Shown: positions 52,958 through 61,847, counted from the stretch's first letter. The stretch: 64,000 bases of DNA from Paenibacillus sp. FSL R10-2734 (GCF_037963865.1 NZ_CP150170.1:5146001-5210000), one strand, 5' to 3'. A program made the numbers and translations. The notes: generated by a model from the sequence alone, not told the origin.

Positions 52958-53818
52958 TCACTCTTTACCTACAACGTCTTCAAAGGAGCTTAATTTACAC
53001 ATTTCAGAAAGCTTATTTGTATTAAAAACTACGTCTGCTGACATCGCCGCAATTTCCTCTGTAGCTGCCGCCTGACTCTCCGAGGACAGGCTTGTTTTGA
53101 CAATCTGTTCGGTGATCGTCTTAATCGCAAGATTCATTTCTTTGAGCAAGGCTTCAACTTTTTCGGCTGAATGCTGACTCATGTTAGACAATTTACTCAT
53201 TTCTTGGGCGACAAAATTAAAGCCGCTGCCCGCTTCACCCGCTCTTGCCGCCTCAATCCGGGCATTCAATGAAAGAAGCTGTGTCTGCGAGGAAACGTTC
53301 TTAATGGATTGAATAATTCCATCAATTTCGTGGATATTATTATTGCTCTGTTCACTGAAAACCAATGTCTTATTAATAAAACCAGATAAATCCTGGCTAC
53401 TTGAAGCAATGTCTCCAATCCCCTCATTCAACTGAGACATTGAAGAAAGTAAGGTTGACGCAACTTCTTGTATGTTGTTCTCTAGCTCCAAGTTTTTGAC
53501 CAGAATTACAATCCCGGCAACCTCAGATTGCTCATCGAGAACAGGAGTTACCATCCCTTTGGCAGGTAAGCCATAGGCGTGAGGCGGAGTGAGCGAAACG
53601 AAAGATTTTTTTGACCTTATTACTTTTTCAATTCCTTCGTTAACATCAACTTTCATTCCAACCTCGAAACTGGTTTTCAGCTTAATTCCATCTGCCTTTG
53701 CTAAAACATTCATTGTAGGAACGTCGATAACTGCAACTGCAACTGCAACGTCCTCCCCCAACACCTCTAAAAAATTAGGAAGTGTTGCAATAAAGGCATG
53801 AAGATTTTTGATGTGCAT
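52958..53818 (-). CDS. Soluble methyl-accepting chemotaxis-type protein (YfmS-like)
   Basis: Cytoplasmic receptor of 286 aa without membrane helices. The N-terminal 115 residues form a small sensory domain; the rest is the MCP signalling coiled coil with the hairpin tip SLNARIEAARAGEAGSGFNFVA (given in part). The length equals B. subtilis YfmS. RBS TAGGAGCAG. It starts only 35 nt after accA on the same strand with no terminator between, so it may be co-transcribed with accDA. Confidence 0.85.
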   Translation of the reverse strand: MHIKNLHAFIATLPNFLEVLGEDVAVAVAVIDVPTMNVLAKADGIKLKTSFEVGMKVDVNEGIEKVIRSKKSFVSLTPPHAYGLPAKGMVTPVLDEQSEVAGIVILVKNLELENNIQEVASTLLSSMSQLNEGIGDIASSSQDLSGFINKTLVFSEQSNNNIHEIDGIIQSIKNVSSQTQLLSLNARIEAARAGEAGSGFNFVAQEMSKLSNMSQHSAEKVEALLKEMNLAIKTITEQIVKTSLSSESQAAATEEIAAMSADVVFNTNKLSEMCKLSSFEDVVGKE

Positions 53819-53853
53819 ACTTATCTGCTCCTACTTAGTAATGTTTTTGAAGA

Positions 53854-54837
53854 TCAGATCATTAACTCTACCGAGCTCTCACTTACTTCTAAATATCTAC
53901 CGATATGGAGTAACTTTTCTATTCTGGCATTTACCAAGTCATCAACTGGAATTTCATTTACATAATTGAGATGTTTATTAATATATTTTTTAATGGTATC
54001 TGCTTGGACTTCAAAATCCTTGTGTGCCCCACCACTTGGTTCGGGAATAATTTCATCAATTATTCCGTACTCCATTAGATCGTTAGAAGTTATTTTTAAA
54101 GCTTCAGTGACTTCTGACACCCTCCCTGCATCCTTCAATAATATTGACGCAGCAGCATTTGGAGATGCCACAGCATATAATGCGTTTTCCAGCATTAACA
54201 ATCGATCTCCAACACCTAAGGCTAAAGCACCTCCGCTTCCTCCCTCACCAATGACAATATTTATAATTGGAACCCTTAACTTCGACATTTCAAGAAGATT
54301 TATTGCTATTGCTCCAGATTGCCCCCGCTCTTCGGCAGCCATCCCGGGATAAGCACCAGGAGTATCAATAAACGTAATTATTGGTCTTTTAAATTTCTCA
54401 GCTTGTTTCATTAATCTTAAAGCCTTGCGGTATCCTTCTGGGTGGGGCATACCAAAATTCCGTTTTAAATTATCTTTCATATCTTTACCTTTTTGATGAC
54501 CAATTACAGTGACCGTATTTCCATTAAATCTAGCCAACCCGCCAACAATAGCATCATCATCACCAAATAATCTATCACCATGTAATTCAATGAATTTTTC
54601 AAATATTCTATTAAAGTAATCTAAAGTCGATGGTCTCATTGGATGTCTAGCAATTTGCAACCTTTGATAGGCCGATAAACTCTTGTATATCTCTTCTTCA
54701 ACCTTGTTATAGCGATCTTCTAATCTTTGAACTGCTTCCCTTAAATCATATTTTTTTTCAACAGCAAATGATTTAAGTTCATTAATCTGTCTTTTTAATT
54801 CTATTAATGGCCGTTCAAATGGCAGTTCATATGACAT
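53854..54837 (-). CDS. accA: Acetyl-CoA carboxylase carboxyltransferase subunit alpha
   Basis: 327 aa. Transfers carboxyl from biotin to acetyl-CoA together with AccD for fatty-acid synthesis. Conserved stretches: HPMRPSTLDY, FGMPHPEGYRKALRLM, TFIDTPGAYPGMAAEERGQS and GEGGSGGALALGVGDRL. RBS AAGAGGTG. It lies 37 nt downstream of accD. Low GC and unusual location (no pfkA/pyk beside it) suggest a second, acquired copy rather than the housekeeping pair (inference). Confidence 0.93.
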   Translation of the reverse strand: MSYELPFERPLIELKRQINELKSFAVEKKYDLREAVQRLEDRYNKVEEEIYKSLSAYQRLQIARHPMRPSTLDYFNRIFEKFIELHGDRLFGDDDAIVGGLARFNGNTVTVIGHQKGKDMKDNLKRNFGMPHPEGYRKALRLMKQAEKFKRPIITFIDTPGAYPGMAAEERGQSGAIAINLLEMSKLRVPIINIVIGEGGSGGALALGVGDRLLMLENALYAVASPNAAASILLKDAGRVSEVTEALKITSNDLMEYGIIDEIIPEPSGGAHKDFEVQADTIKKYINKHLNYVNEIPVDDLVNARIEKLLHIGRYLEVSESSVELMI

Positions 54838-54874
54838 ATAAAAGCACCTCTTAGGATCTTGACTTTTGGATAAA

Positions 54875-55768
54875 TTAAGATTTTGTTGTGCCGTTTGAAT
54901 TAATATGTAAATCTATAATATCAATTATTGAATCTCTTAGATTTCTCCTATGAATTACACCATCTATTTGACCATGTTCTAGATAAAATTCAGCGGATTG
55001 GAAGTCTGGTGGAAGTTTTTGTTGGATGGTTTGCTCAATGACTATCCGCCCCGCAAATCCAAATGTAGCACCTGTTTCAGCAAAGATATAATCCCCTAAC
55101 ATCGCGAAACTAGCAGAAACACCACCAAATGTTTGATCAGTAATAATTGAAATGTATAATCCGCCTGAGTCGCTAAATCGCCCAATTGCAGCGCTTGTTT
55201 TCGCCATTTGCATTAAACTAAAAATGCTTTCCTGCATTCGGGCTCCACCAGAGGTAGAACAGATAATTAATGGAACTTTTAACTCCTGTGCTCTATTTAC
55301 AGCTCTAACAATTTTTTCTCCTACTACTGAACCCATCGTGCCTGTAAAAAAGTCATAACTTAGCAAAGCGATACTCACAGGGAAACCTCCAAGTTTACCC
55401 TCACCTGTTATGATTGCGTCATTTAACCCGGATGATTGTTTGGCTTTACTAAGTTTCTCCTTATACCCTACAAAATTAAGCGGATCATCAGAAGTCAAAG
55501 CTCCATCAATTTCCTTCAATATACCCTCATCTAAAAAAAATGATATTCTCTCTCTGGCAGTTAAACGAAAATGATAGCTGCATGAGCTACACACATTTAG
55601 ATTCTTCTCCAATTCCTTTGTATAGAGGATAGAATTACATTTCGGGCACTTTTTCATTAAACCGTTAGGAATAACATTTTCTCTTTTTCTTTTAATCTCT
55701 TGACGTTGTGGTACAACGGCATATTTTTTTTTATTGGTAATAAAATCTCTGAATGAAATAATACTCAC
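54875..55768 (-). CDS. accD: Acetyl-CoA carboxylase carboxyltransferase subunit beta
   Basis: 297 aa if begun at GTG 55768. Zinc ribbon with Cys41, Cys44, Cys60 and Cys63, then the crotonase-fold core (GALTSDDPLNF, SGGARMQESIFSLMQMAKTS, GGVSASFAMLGDYIFAETGA). The start is uncertain: the family begins M-x-x-FRDFxTxKKKY, and the best Shine-Dalgarno (GTGAGGTG) lies before an ATT codon rather than before the GTG. An ATG 38 codons upstream lies between the promoter and this region and lacks an RBS. Confidence 0.9.
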   Translation of the reverse strand: MSIISFRDFITNKKKYAVVPQRQEIKRKRENVIPNGLMKKCPKCNSILYTKELEKNLNVCSSCSYHFRLTARERISFFLDEGILKEIDGALTSDDPLNFVGYKEKLSKAKQSSGLNDAIITGEGKLGGFPVSIALLSYDFFTGTMGSVVGEKIVRAVNRAQELKVPLIICSTSGGARMQESIFSLMQMAKTSAAIGRFSDSGGLYISIITDQTFGGVSASFAMLGDYIFAETGATFGFAGRIVIEQTIQQKLPPDFQSAEFYLEHGQIDGVIHRRNLRDSIIDIIDLHINSNGTTKS

Positions 55769-55835
55769 CTCACTAGTTGAACTTCTACCACGCACCTTCT
55801 GGATCACAATCACCAGACTTTCGCCCTTTAGGAAC

Positions 55836-55925
55836 GAAGTATAAAATAAGATTAGGTTCTGTTCAATAAACAAAAGGGGCAAATATGTCGGTTACGGAAC
55901 ATCTTTATTAATTGTGTTGAAAAAT
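55836..55925. repeat. Promoter-containing repeat upstream of accD
   Basis: About 90 bp roughly 75% identical to 59114-59206, including GGTTACGGAACA and a full promoter. Confidence 0.7.
55838..55866 (-). promoter_or_regulatory. Sigma-A promoter of accDA
   Basis: Minus-strand TTGAAC, 17-nt spacer, TATACT; same spacer length and -10 as the cocE promoter. Confidence 0.65.
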
Positions 55926-55949
55926 ATAGAAGCCAGTCCAAATAAAAAT

Positions 55950-55978
55950 GCAGACCGATTTATCATTAAATCGACTGC
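55950..55978 (-). terminator. Terminator of the CorA gene
   Basis: GGCAGTCGATTTA/TAAATCGGTCTGC stem, ATGA loop, then ATTTTTATTT on the minus strand. Confidence 0.7.
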
Positions 55979-56001
55979 CTTCTTAATTTATAACTAACAA
56001 A

Positions 56002-56943
56002 TTAAAATATCTTCTTTCTCCATAGTGTCAATCCGATCCAAATAACCAGAATCAATGCTATTATCAATGTGATAATCCAAGAGATAGGATCCTTATCAGC
56101 AATAGGTAAGACCACATTCATACCAAAGAAACTAAATACAAGTGTAGGCAGAGTTAAAAAAACTGTAAATATCGTAAGAGTCTTCATTGTATTATTCAAT
56201 TCATTTGATATTAGTGAAGAATATGACCCCGTAATACTGTCCAAAATTCTTGTATATAATTCTGTGGTCTCAATACCTTGATTAATTTCAATTCTTACAT
56301 CTTCTAAAAGATCTTTGTCATCCTCATATAACTTTACGGAATTGTAACGGAATATTTTGGTGACTACATCCGCATTAGCCCTTAATGATGTGAGAAAATA
56401 AACTAAACTTTTCTCAATATCCATTAGGTCGTAAAGTTGCTTGTTCGTTAATGAATCACGCAAATGACTCTCTATTTTTAGGCGTTGTTTGTTAAGTAAT
56501 TTTAATTTTTCTATATATTGAGTTGCGATTGACAATAATACCTCTAATGCAAAACGATTTTTCATAGTGGTGTTAACATTCTTCTTGATTAAATTTTCTA
56601 AAGGGCTTGTTGATTGGTTGCAAACCGTAACAATGTAATCCTTTCCTAAAATAATACCAATAGGAATGGTAATATAAGAAACAAATTGTTGGTTATTAAC
56701 GTCAATAATAGGAAAATCATTAATAATTAATGTGCAATTCGTATCTTCGTCATATTGAATCCGAGCACTTTCTTCTAAATCTAAAGGATCTTCTAAAAAT
56801 TCGATTGGGATATTATAAAGTTGAGATACCTCTTGAATTTCTTCTTTTGACGGTGCGGTAATATTTATCCAGCAATTCTTTTCGAATTTATCTCTGATTT
56901 CCAGCATTCCATTACGAGCGGATTTATAGGTAGTCAACACCAT
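56002..56943 (-). CDS. CorA-family divalent-cation transporter
   Basis: 313 aa: cytoplasmic alpha/beta domain and long helical stalk (about 1-250), then two C-terminal membrane helices joined by the signature FGMNVVLP, the GMN selectivity motif, and a basic end LTLWRKKIF. Imports Mg2+ or, in some members, exports or takes up Co2+/Ni2+/Zn2+. ATG 56943 has AAGGGAGTG upstream. Monocistronic with an unusual leader region. Confidence 0.92.
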   Translation of the reverse strand: MVLTTYKSARNGMLEIRDKFEKNCWINITAPSKEEIQEVSQLYNIPIEFLEDPLDLEESARIQYDEDTNCTLIINDFPIIDVNNQQFVSYITIPIGIILGKDYIVTVCNQSTSPLENLIKKNVNTTMKNRFALEVLLSIATQYIEKLKLLNKQRLKIESHLRDSLTNKQLYDLMDIEKSLVYFLTSLRANADVVTKIFRYNSVKLYEDDKDLLEDVRIEINQGIETTELYTRILDSITGSYSSLISNELNNTMKTLTIFTVFLTLPTLVFSFFGMNVVLPIADKDPISWIITLIIALILVIWIGLTLWRKKIF

Positions 56944-57093
56944 ATATCACTCCCTTCTATTACTAATCTTAAGTTAAGAGTGTTGGCAAGTACCAACAGT
57001 GTACTTCTTTTTCTTTCTTTTGGATGAAGTCCTTCCGCATCTCTATGAGGAGTATTTAGGTGAAGATGAGGTATAATTTTATCCACTCCCCAT
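56934..57093 (-). promoter_or_regulatory. Leader of the CorA gene with interrupted small ORF
   Basis: AGGAGG (57103-57108) sits 9 nt before an ATG whose frame is MGSG then TAA. One base fewer in its GGGG run (57088-57091) would join it to a 50-codon frame (starting VDKIIPHLHLNTPHRDAEGL) that ends 8 bases inside corA. This may be a leader peptide, a slippage switch or a decayed gene. No Mg2+ riboswitch signature was recognised. Confidence 0.4.
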
Positions 57094-57132
57094 AAAAAAA
57101 TACCTCCTAATAAAAATCCAAATGCACCCTAA

Positions 57133-57148
57133 TTTGATTAGAATCAAA
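57133..57148. promoter_or_regulatory. Palindrome upstream of the CorA leader
   Basis: TTTGATT-AG-AATCAAA, perfect 7-bp arms; operator candidate for a metal-responsive regulator. Confidence 0.4.
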
Positions 57149-57227
57149 ATGCTTTACGGTAGAATAATTTTGGTTTTAATCAAAAAACAGTATATTATTT
57201 ATTAGTTCCACCAAAATTAAGGCAAAA

Positions 57228-57264
57228 AAACGCTAAGCCTTCATTTATGGACGACTTAGCGTTT
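57228..57264 (-). terminator. Terminator of the CocE-type gene
   Basis: Arms AAACGCTAAG/CTTAGCGTTT followed on the minus strand by TTTTTTTGCC. Confidence 0.85.
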
Positions 57265-57297
57265 GTTTACCCTAAACCCCAATAATCGGAACTTTCA

Positions 57298-58989
57298 CTA
57301 ATCTCTCAAGGGAATTACTGGTACCAGAAGGAAAGAATCATACTGTCCACCAGTATAAACCTTATGCGTTCCTTTGTTCACTGTATCTTTGTGTTCATAA
57401 CCTCTTGAGATTGTTGGGTTGTCATCGACAACGAGGTCGCTGCCTTTTAGGACTAACACCAGACTTTCCCCACTCTTGAGGAATACGCTTGAAGGCAATA
57501 TTTCAATTTCTACTGGCACGATCTCGCCTTCGTTAAGCTTCAACAATCTCTTGTGCTTAAGTACAGGTTGAGATGGAGTAGATTTCTCAGTATCCAGCTC
57601 TCTATGGGAAACTCTTAGCCATCCGCTAGACACCTGACCATTTTCAAGATGGTTAAAGTCAGGCATGAATACTTCATTGCCGCGTTTGTCGTATTTCTTA
57701 ACACCTACAAATAGATCCATATCATCCGTGTCATCCGTGGAGACCCACAGCTTAAGCTTCATATTACCGGTGACTTCCATGTCCTCGTCGGCTGTAAATT
57801 TAAACCGCAAATCACTGTTTTGAGTCTGACCAGGCTCAGCAATATAAGTGAGTTTGGAATCGTTCTGAACAGGTGTTTGTTGCAAGGACATTTCTTCGCC
57901 ATTCAAATAATATTCGGAATATTTGGTTTGTGGAATCGGCCATTCATTCGCATTGCGAATATGTCCCTTATAAAATTTCTCAGGAACCTCATAACGTACC
58001 CGAGGTGTATCCATCCAATCATTCTCAATGCCCTTCAGGAAATAATCGAAGAAATCCTTCTGCTGTTCCAGCGATTCACGCAAATAGTAGGTTTCCCATT
58101 CTTTGCGGTTATGAACCAGCAACCACTTGTTATCGGATGAAGACTGTTTATAGCCTTCAAAGGTTCCGCGGTTATGCAACCCTTGGGTGGACCAGCTCGC
58201 GGCAACAAACATAGGTACCTTGATATCGGACAATGTAACTTCTCTTTCTTCCCAATGCTCATCGAGTAACGGATGTTCTTTTTGTTCCGCTACCATAGGT
58301 TCGATGTTGTTATTTGGCCAGCGGGTATGATGCAACTTCTCGAAATCAGAGGAGAACAAGGTTTCTGGTATTCCACCGTGGAAGTACCATTCCCGGTACA
58401 GGTCAGAAGTTCCTTCCCAAGGGATGATCGCTTTCAAATGAGGCGGATTCATAGCAGCTACCCGCCATTGCGTCATAGCTAGATAGGATACACCGTTTAG
58501 ACCTACGTTGCCATCGCTCCACTCCTGAACGCCAGCCCATTCGATGATTTCATAATAATCTTCCGTTTCCGTTTTCGTCCAAGGATAAAGGTCACCTTCG
58601 GAATTTGAACTGCCGCGCGTTGCGATTTTAACCAATACATAATCGTTTGGCACCCAGTAACCTGGATCCGGTGACTCAAATGGCGCATAAAGAGAGGTAA
58701 CGATCGTACCTACTGTAGGCCATACTTGACGAAATATTTCATAAGGAGGTAGACCATCTTTATTATATGGATCCATGCTCATAACCACTGGGAACTTCCC
58801 AGGCTTGTTCGGACGGAATACATTGACGTAGACAGTGACCCCATCCCGCATTTTGAGGGGAACATCTTTTTCCATGATGACTTCTTGATTACCGTAATGC
58901 GCAGTAGTCATGACTATGTTGTTCAAGCCTGGTTTAGTGTCATTGGGATGTGTTGGTTTCAGATCAGGTCGGCCTAGAAATTTGTTCAT
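57298..58989 (-). CDS. CocE/NonD-family serine hydrolase
   Basis: 563-aa alpha/beta hydrolase of the X-Pro dipeptidyl-peptidase/cocaine-esterase group. VPLKMRDGVTVYVNVFRP and FPVVMSMDPYNKDG open the catalytic domain, VLVKIATRGSSNSEG follows, and the nucleophile elbow is GLNGVSYLAMTQW. A C-terminal jelly-roll domain (about 375-563) contains NEWPIPQTKYSEYYLNG and DDMDLFVGVKKYD. Substrates in the family are esters or N-terminal dipeptides. Divergent from a TetR gene, its likely repressor. RBS GAAGGGAAG. Confidence 0.88.
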   Translation of the reverse strand: MNKFLGRPDLKPTHPNDTKPGLNNIVMTTAHYGNQEVIMEKDVPLKMRDGVTVYVNVFRPNKPGKFPVVMSMDPYNKDGLPPYEIFRQVWPTVGTIVTSLYAPFESPDPGYWVPNDYVLVKIATRGSSNSEGDLYPWTKTETEDYYEIIEWAGVQEWSDGNVGLNGVSYLAMTQWRVAAMNPPHLKAIIPWEGTSDLYREWYFHGGIPETLFSSDFEKLHHTRWPNNNIEPMVAEQKEHPLLDEHWEEREVTLSDIKVPMFVAASWSTQGLHNRGTFEGYKQSSSDNKWLLVHNRKEWETYYLRESLEQQKDFFDYFLKGIENDWMDTPRVRYEVPEKFYKGHIRNANEWPIPQTKYSEYYLNGEEMSLQQTPVQNDSKLTYIAEPGQTQNSDLRFKFTADEDMEVTGNMKLKLWVSTDDTDDMDLFVGVKKYDKRGNEVFMPDFNHLENGQVSSGWLRVSHRELDTEKSTPSQPVLKHKRLLKLNEGEIVPVEIEILPSSVFLKSGESLVLVLKGSDLVVDDNPTISRGYEHKDTVNKGTHKVYTGGQYDSFLLVPVIPLRD

Positions 58990-59113
58990 TAGTATTACTT
59001 CCCTTCGATTATAAATTAATTGTTGTTATTATTCGGTAAATTTTGTTGTATTTATCCATCATAGATGTTAAGTTATATGAATAATAACGAACAACCTGTT
59101 GTTTATTACACTT

Positions 59114-59206
59114 CGAAGTATAGGATAAGATTAAGTTCTAATCAATAATCAAAAATGGTGAATGTGTTGGTTACGGAACACCATTAACAGTTGTGTTGGG
59201 AAAAAA
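59114..59206. repeat. Promoter-containing repeat between CocE and TetR genes
   Basis: Counterpart of 55836-55925; lies between divergent genes and so may contain the TetR operator. Confidence 0.7.
59117..59145 (-). promoter_or_regulatory. Sigma-A promoter of the CocE-type gene
   Basis: Minus-strand TTGATT, 17-nt spacer, TATACT. Confidence 0.65.
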
Positions 59207-59221
59207 TAAGGAGGGATTGGA

Positions 59222-59839
59222 TTGGCTAATAATAATCTTGATTTACGTGTCATTCGGACAAAGGAATCGATTCGACAAGCACTTGTAGAGTTAATTAATG
59301 AAAAAGGTTTTGATGCACTTACAGTTAAAGACATAACAACTAAGGCGAATATTAATAGAGGTACATTTTATGCGCACTATCAAGACAAATTTGATTTAAT
59401 GACTAAATGTGAGGAAGAAATTATGCTTGATATGTCCACAATTACTAAGCAAAAATACCCAAGTGTTATAGCCGCACTCGAAACTGACTCTGAGACGTTA
59501 ATGCCATTCTCCTTTACCGTTTCATTATTTGAGTATTTAAATTTAAATAGTGGATTTATGAAAGCTGTGTTAGGTCCAAAAGGGGATTTAACATTTCAAA
59601 CAAGATGGAAGGAATTCATGTGGAAAACACTCTATGGAAATAATCCAACCGCATTTATGAAGGAAGAAAATCTTCTTGTTCCAGGGCAATATTTAGCTGC
59701 TTATATGGGAACTGCAATCATAGGGGTTATTCAAAAATGGCTCGAAAGTGGCACGAAAGAATCCCCTCTAGAAATGGCTCGTATCCTAACTACCCTTACG
59801 GTTAATGGTCCCTTATTTGCAGCTGGTTTAAAAAAATAA
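59222..59839 (+). CDS. TetR/AcrR family regulator
   Basis: 205 aa, started by TTG 59222 with AAGGAGGGA 6 nt upstream. Helix-turn-helix TVKDITTKANINRGTFYAHYQ; C-terminal TetR_C_7-like ligand domain. It faces the CocE-type gene across the shared repeat, and the second copy of that repeat precedes accD, so it may control both transcription units. Confidence 0.88.
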   Translation: MANNNLDLRVIRTKESIRQALVELINEKGFDALTVKDITTKANINRGTFYAHYQDKFDLMTKCEEEIMLDMSTITKQKYPSVIAALETDSETLMPFSFTVSLFEYLNLNSGFMKAVLGPKGDLTFQTRWKEFMWKTLYGNNPTAFMKEENLLVPGQYLAAYMGTAIIGVIQKWLESGTKESPLEMARILTTLTVNGPLFAAGLKK

Positions 59840-59850
59840 TGACTTCATAC

Positions 59851-59890
59851 AAAGCGCCGCCAATACCTAAATAAGGGATGGCGGCGCTTT
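59851..59890 (+). terminator. Terminator of the TetR gene
   Basis: Perfect 12-bp arms AAAGCGCCGCCA/TGGCGGCGCTTT followed by TTCTAAAT. Confidence 0.85.
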
Positions 59891-60025
59891 TTCTAAATAT
59901 TACATATGTTCTATACAATAAATGAATACGAAGCTCTTATGATATCCACATATACAAAAAGACAATTTAACAGGACTTTGTTTATAGGATATAGTCATCT
60001 CATAACAAAGAAAGGAGCTACAATT

Positions 60026-61300
60026 ATGGAACAAAAACTTGCACGCTCTGTCTCAATTATCGGTACCAGCACTCTTCCTCAGAGGTACTTTGATGATCCT
60101 ATGTATGAAGGCCTTTCCATTTATGAACTTTGGGCTTGTGCCTGTCATCAGGCAATGGAGGACGCCGGGGTTAAACCTCGCGACGTTGATAAAATAGTAT
60201 ATTCACAGATGGCCAATTATGTAACTGCTGGTAATGTGCTAGGCATGGTAGGAACTCTGGAGGAATGGATCGGTCTGGCTGGAAAGCCTATCATTCATAT
60301 CGAACAGGCTTGCGCCAGCGGCTATATTGCTTTTATGGAAGCATGTAATGCTGTTGCATCTGGCAAATGTGACATTGTCTTGGTTGCAGGAATTGAAACC
60401 CCGAAACACTTCAATGCAAGAAATCAACCAGCACATATGATACGTCCTATTGCTGAGTATGAAGAGTGGTGGTCACCAGGTAGAGCTTTGTTTGACACTA
60501 CTTATTATCGTTTTGACGGTGTTAGCGATAACTTGCTTACTGATGAGCAGGCAAGACTCTATATGAAGAATTATGGCGTTTCTGAAGAAACCATTGATGA
60601 CACCTATAACGCTATGGCAGTCAATCTTCGTCGTAATGCTTCGCGGAACCCTCGTGCCGCTGAAAGACGTGAGTTTGCAGAAATCGCTAAAGAAAATGGT
60701 TTTGACGATGTTATGGAATACATGAGATCTGAGGAGCACAATCGTAAGATCACTCGCTTTATTCGCAAAAGAGGCAGTGTTCTTCACAATGTAGCTGCCG
60801 GAGCTATCGTTGTGTGTTCTTCTGATATCGCTAAGAAGTTTAGTCAGAAACCGATTGAGGTTATCGACTTCGCGAGCTCATCTAATACACAGAGATTCCC
60901 TTACTGTTTCCATCAGATGAATGTAGATGTTCGTGATGCCCTTTACAAAGACGACATTGATCCTAATGAACTTGATTTAATGATTACTACAGTTATGACT
61001 TCGGGTGAGCAGCTCGATAGCGCTGAAGTATTTGGTTATCTGCCTGAAGGTAAGGGTTACCAGTATGAATTAGATGGTAGAACCTGTTTCGATGGGGATA
61101 AGCCTATTAACCCGCACGGTGGCGACCTTAGCTTTGGTCATGCCTTTGGTGCTTCTGGCATCAATATGCTTAGCGAAGCTATTCTCCAAATGCGCGGCGA
61201 AGCTGGAGACTGTCAAGTCCAAAAAGATGTACAAAAATGCTTGGTACGCGGCATGGGTGGCGGTCACACCACTGTTGGTATCATCCTTGAGAAAAAGTAA
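60026..61300 (+). CDS. Thiolase-fold enzyme (SCP-x/acetoacetyl-CoA thiolase-like)
   Basis: 424 aa from ATG 60026 behind AAAGGAG; a longer frame adds 40 residues without an RBS. Acyl-accepting Cys96 in EQACASGYIA and the His motif NPHGGDLSFGHAFGAS are present, but the C-terminal second cysteine of degradative thiolases is replaced by GMGGGHTTVG. This matches the DUF35-associated thiolases of the archaeal thiolase/HMG-CoA-synthase complex and PhlC-type acyltransferases. The DUF35 partner follows 17 nt later. Confidence 0.82.
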   Translation: MEQKLARSVSIIGTSTLPQRYFDDPMYEGLSIYELWACACHQAMEDAGVKPRDVDKIVYSQMANYVTAGNVLGMVGTLEEWIGLAGKPIIHIEQACASGYIAFMEACNAVASGKCDIVLVAGIETPKHFNARNQPAHMIRPIAEYEEWWSPGRALFDTTYYRFDGVSDNLLTDEQARLYMKNYGVSEETIDDTYNAMAVNLRRNASRNPRAAERREFAEIAKENGFDDVMEYMRSEEHNRKITRFIRKRGSVLHNVAAGAIVVCSSDIAKKFSQKPIEVIDFASSSNTQRFPYCFHQMNVDVRDALYKDDIDPNELDLMITTVMTSGEQLDSAEVFGYLPEGKGYQYELDGRTCFDGDKPINPHGGDLSFGHAFGASGINMLSEAILQMRGEAGDCQVQKDVQKCLVRGMGGGHTTVGIILEKK

Positions 61301-61317
61301 GAAGGAGGAATTTAGAA

Positions 61318-61749
61318 ATGTTTAAACTGCGGCCAATTTTGAAAACTTATTATGATGCACTGGAAGAAGGCAAAGTTCTAGGCATGAAATGCCAGGAATG
61401 TGGAGATGTTGTATGGCGTCCCCTGCCTACCTGTCAGAAGTGCGGCAGCACTGATTTAGAATGGTTTGATATGGGTGATGAAGCCGTTATCGATGAAATC
61501 ATCTTTGAAAATACCAATCTGAAGGGCGATTATACCTTCACAAAAGCTAATCAGAATTTCGTAAATAAAGAGCCCTACTGCATTAGCATTGGACACTTCG
61601 AAGACGGAAATCAATTTCATGCTGCATTATATGGTGTAAACGAAGATAATGTGGATGAACTGATCAGCTCGTTGCCTCTTACCGCCAAGGTAGAGTTTAT
61701 TCAGATGGACGGTGGCTTCAAATCCGTTGGATTCAGAATCAAAAATTAG
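61318..61749 (+). CDS. DUF35/OB-fold Zn-ribbon protein (thiolase partner)
   Basis: 143 aa: an N-terminal helix, rubredoxin-like zinc ribbon (Cys25, Cys28, Cys39, Cys42) and an OB fold (about 55-143). In characterised systems DUF35 proteins bridge a thiolase and a second enzyme or hold CoA intermediates. AAGGAGG RBS. No HMG-CoA synthase or third subunit is visible downstream. Confidence 0.88.
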   Translation: MFKLRPILKTYYDALEEGKVLGMKCQECGDVVWRPLPTCQKCGSTDLEWFDMGDEAVIDEIIFENTNLKGDYTFTKANQNFVNKEPYCISIGHFEDGNQFHAALYGVNEDNVDELISSLPLTAKVEFIQMDGGFKSVGFRIKN

Positions 61750-61815
61750 TTAGAATCTCTCTGCTCACAATTCCGGATCTCCGAAACCGGAATTTACAGC
61801 CACAATATGTGACTA

Positions 61816-61847
61816 AGGGCTTGGAAGCCTTCCGCCTTCCAAGCCCT
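61816..61847 (+). terminator. Terminator of the thiolase/DUF35 operon
   Basis: Perfect 12-bp arms AGGGCTTGGAAG/CTTCCAAGCCCT; a weaker ATTCCGG/CCGGAAT stem lies just before it near 61771-61794. Confidence 0.7.

Noticed and set aside
56944..57226. M-box Mg2+ riboswitch upstream of corA
   Set aside because: The conserved M-box core was not found; the region instead shows a tiny ORF and a palindrome.
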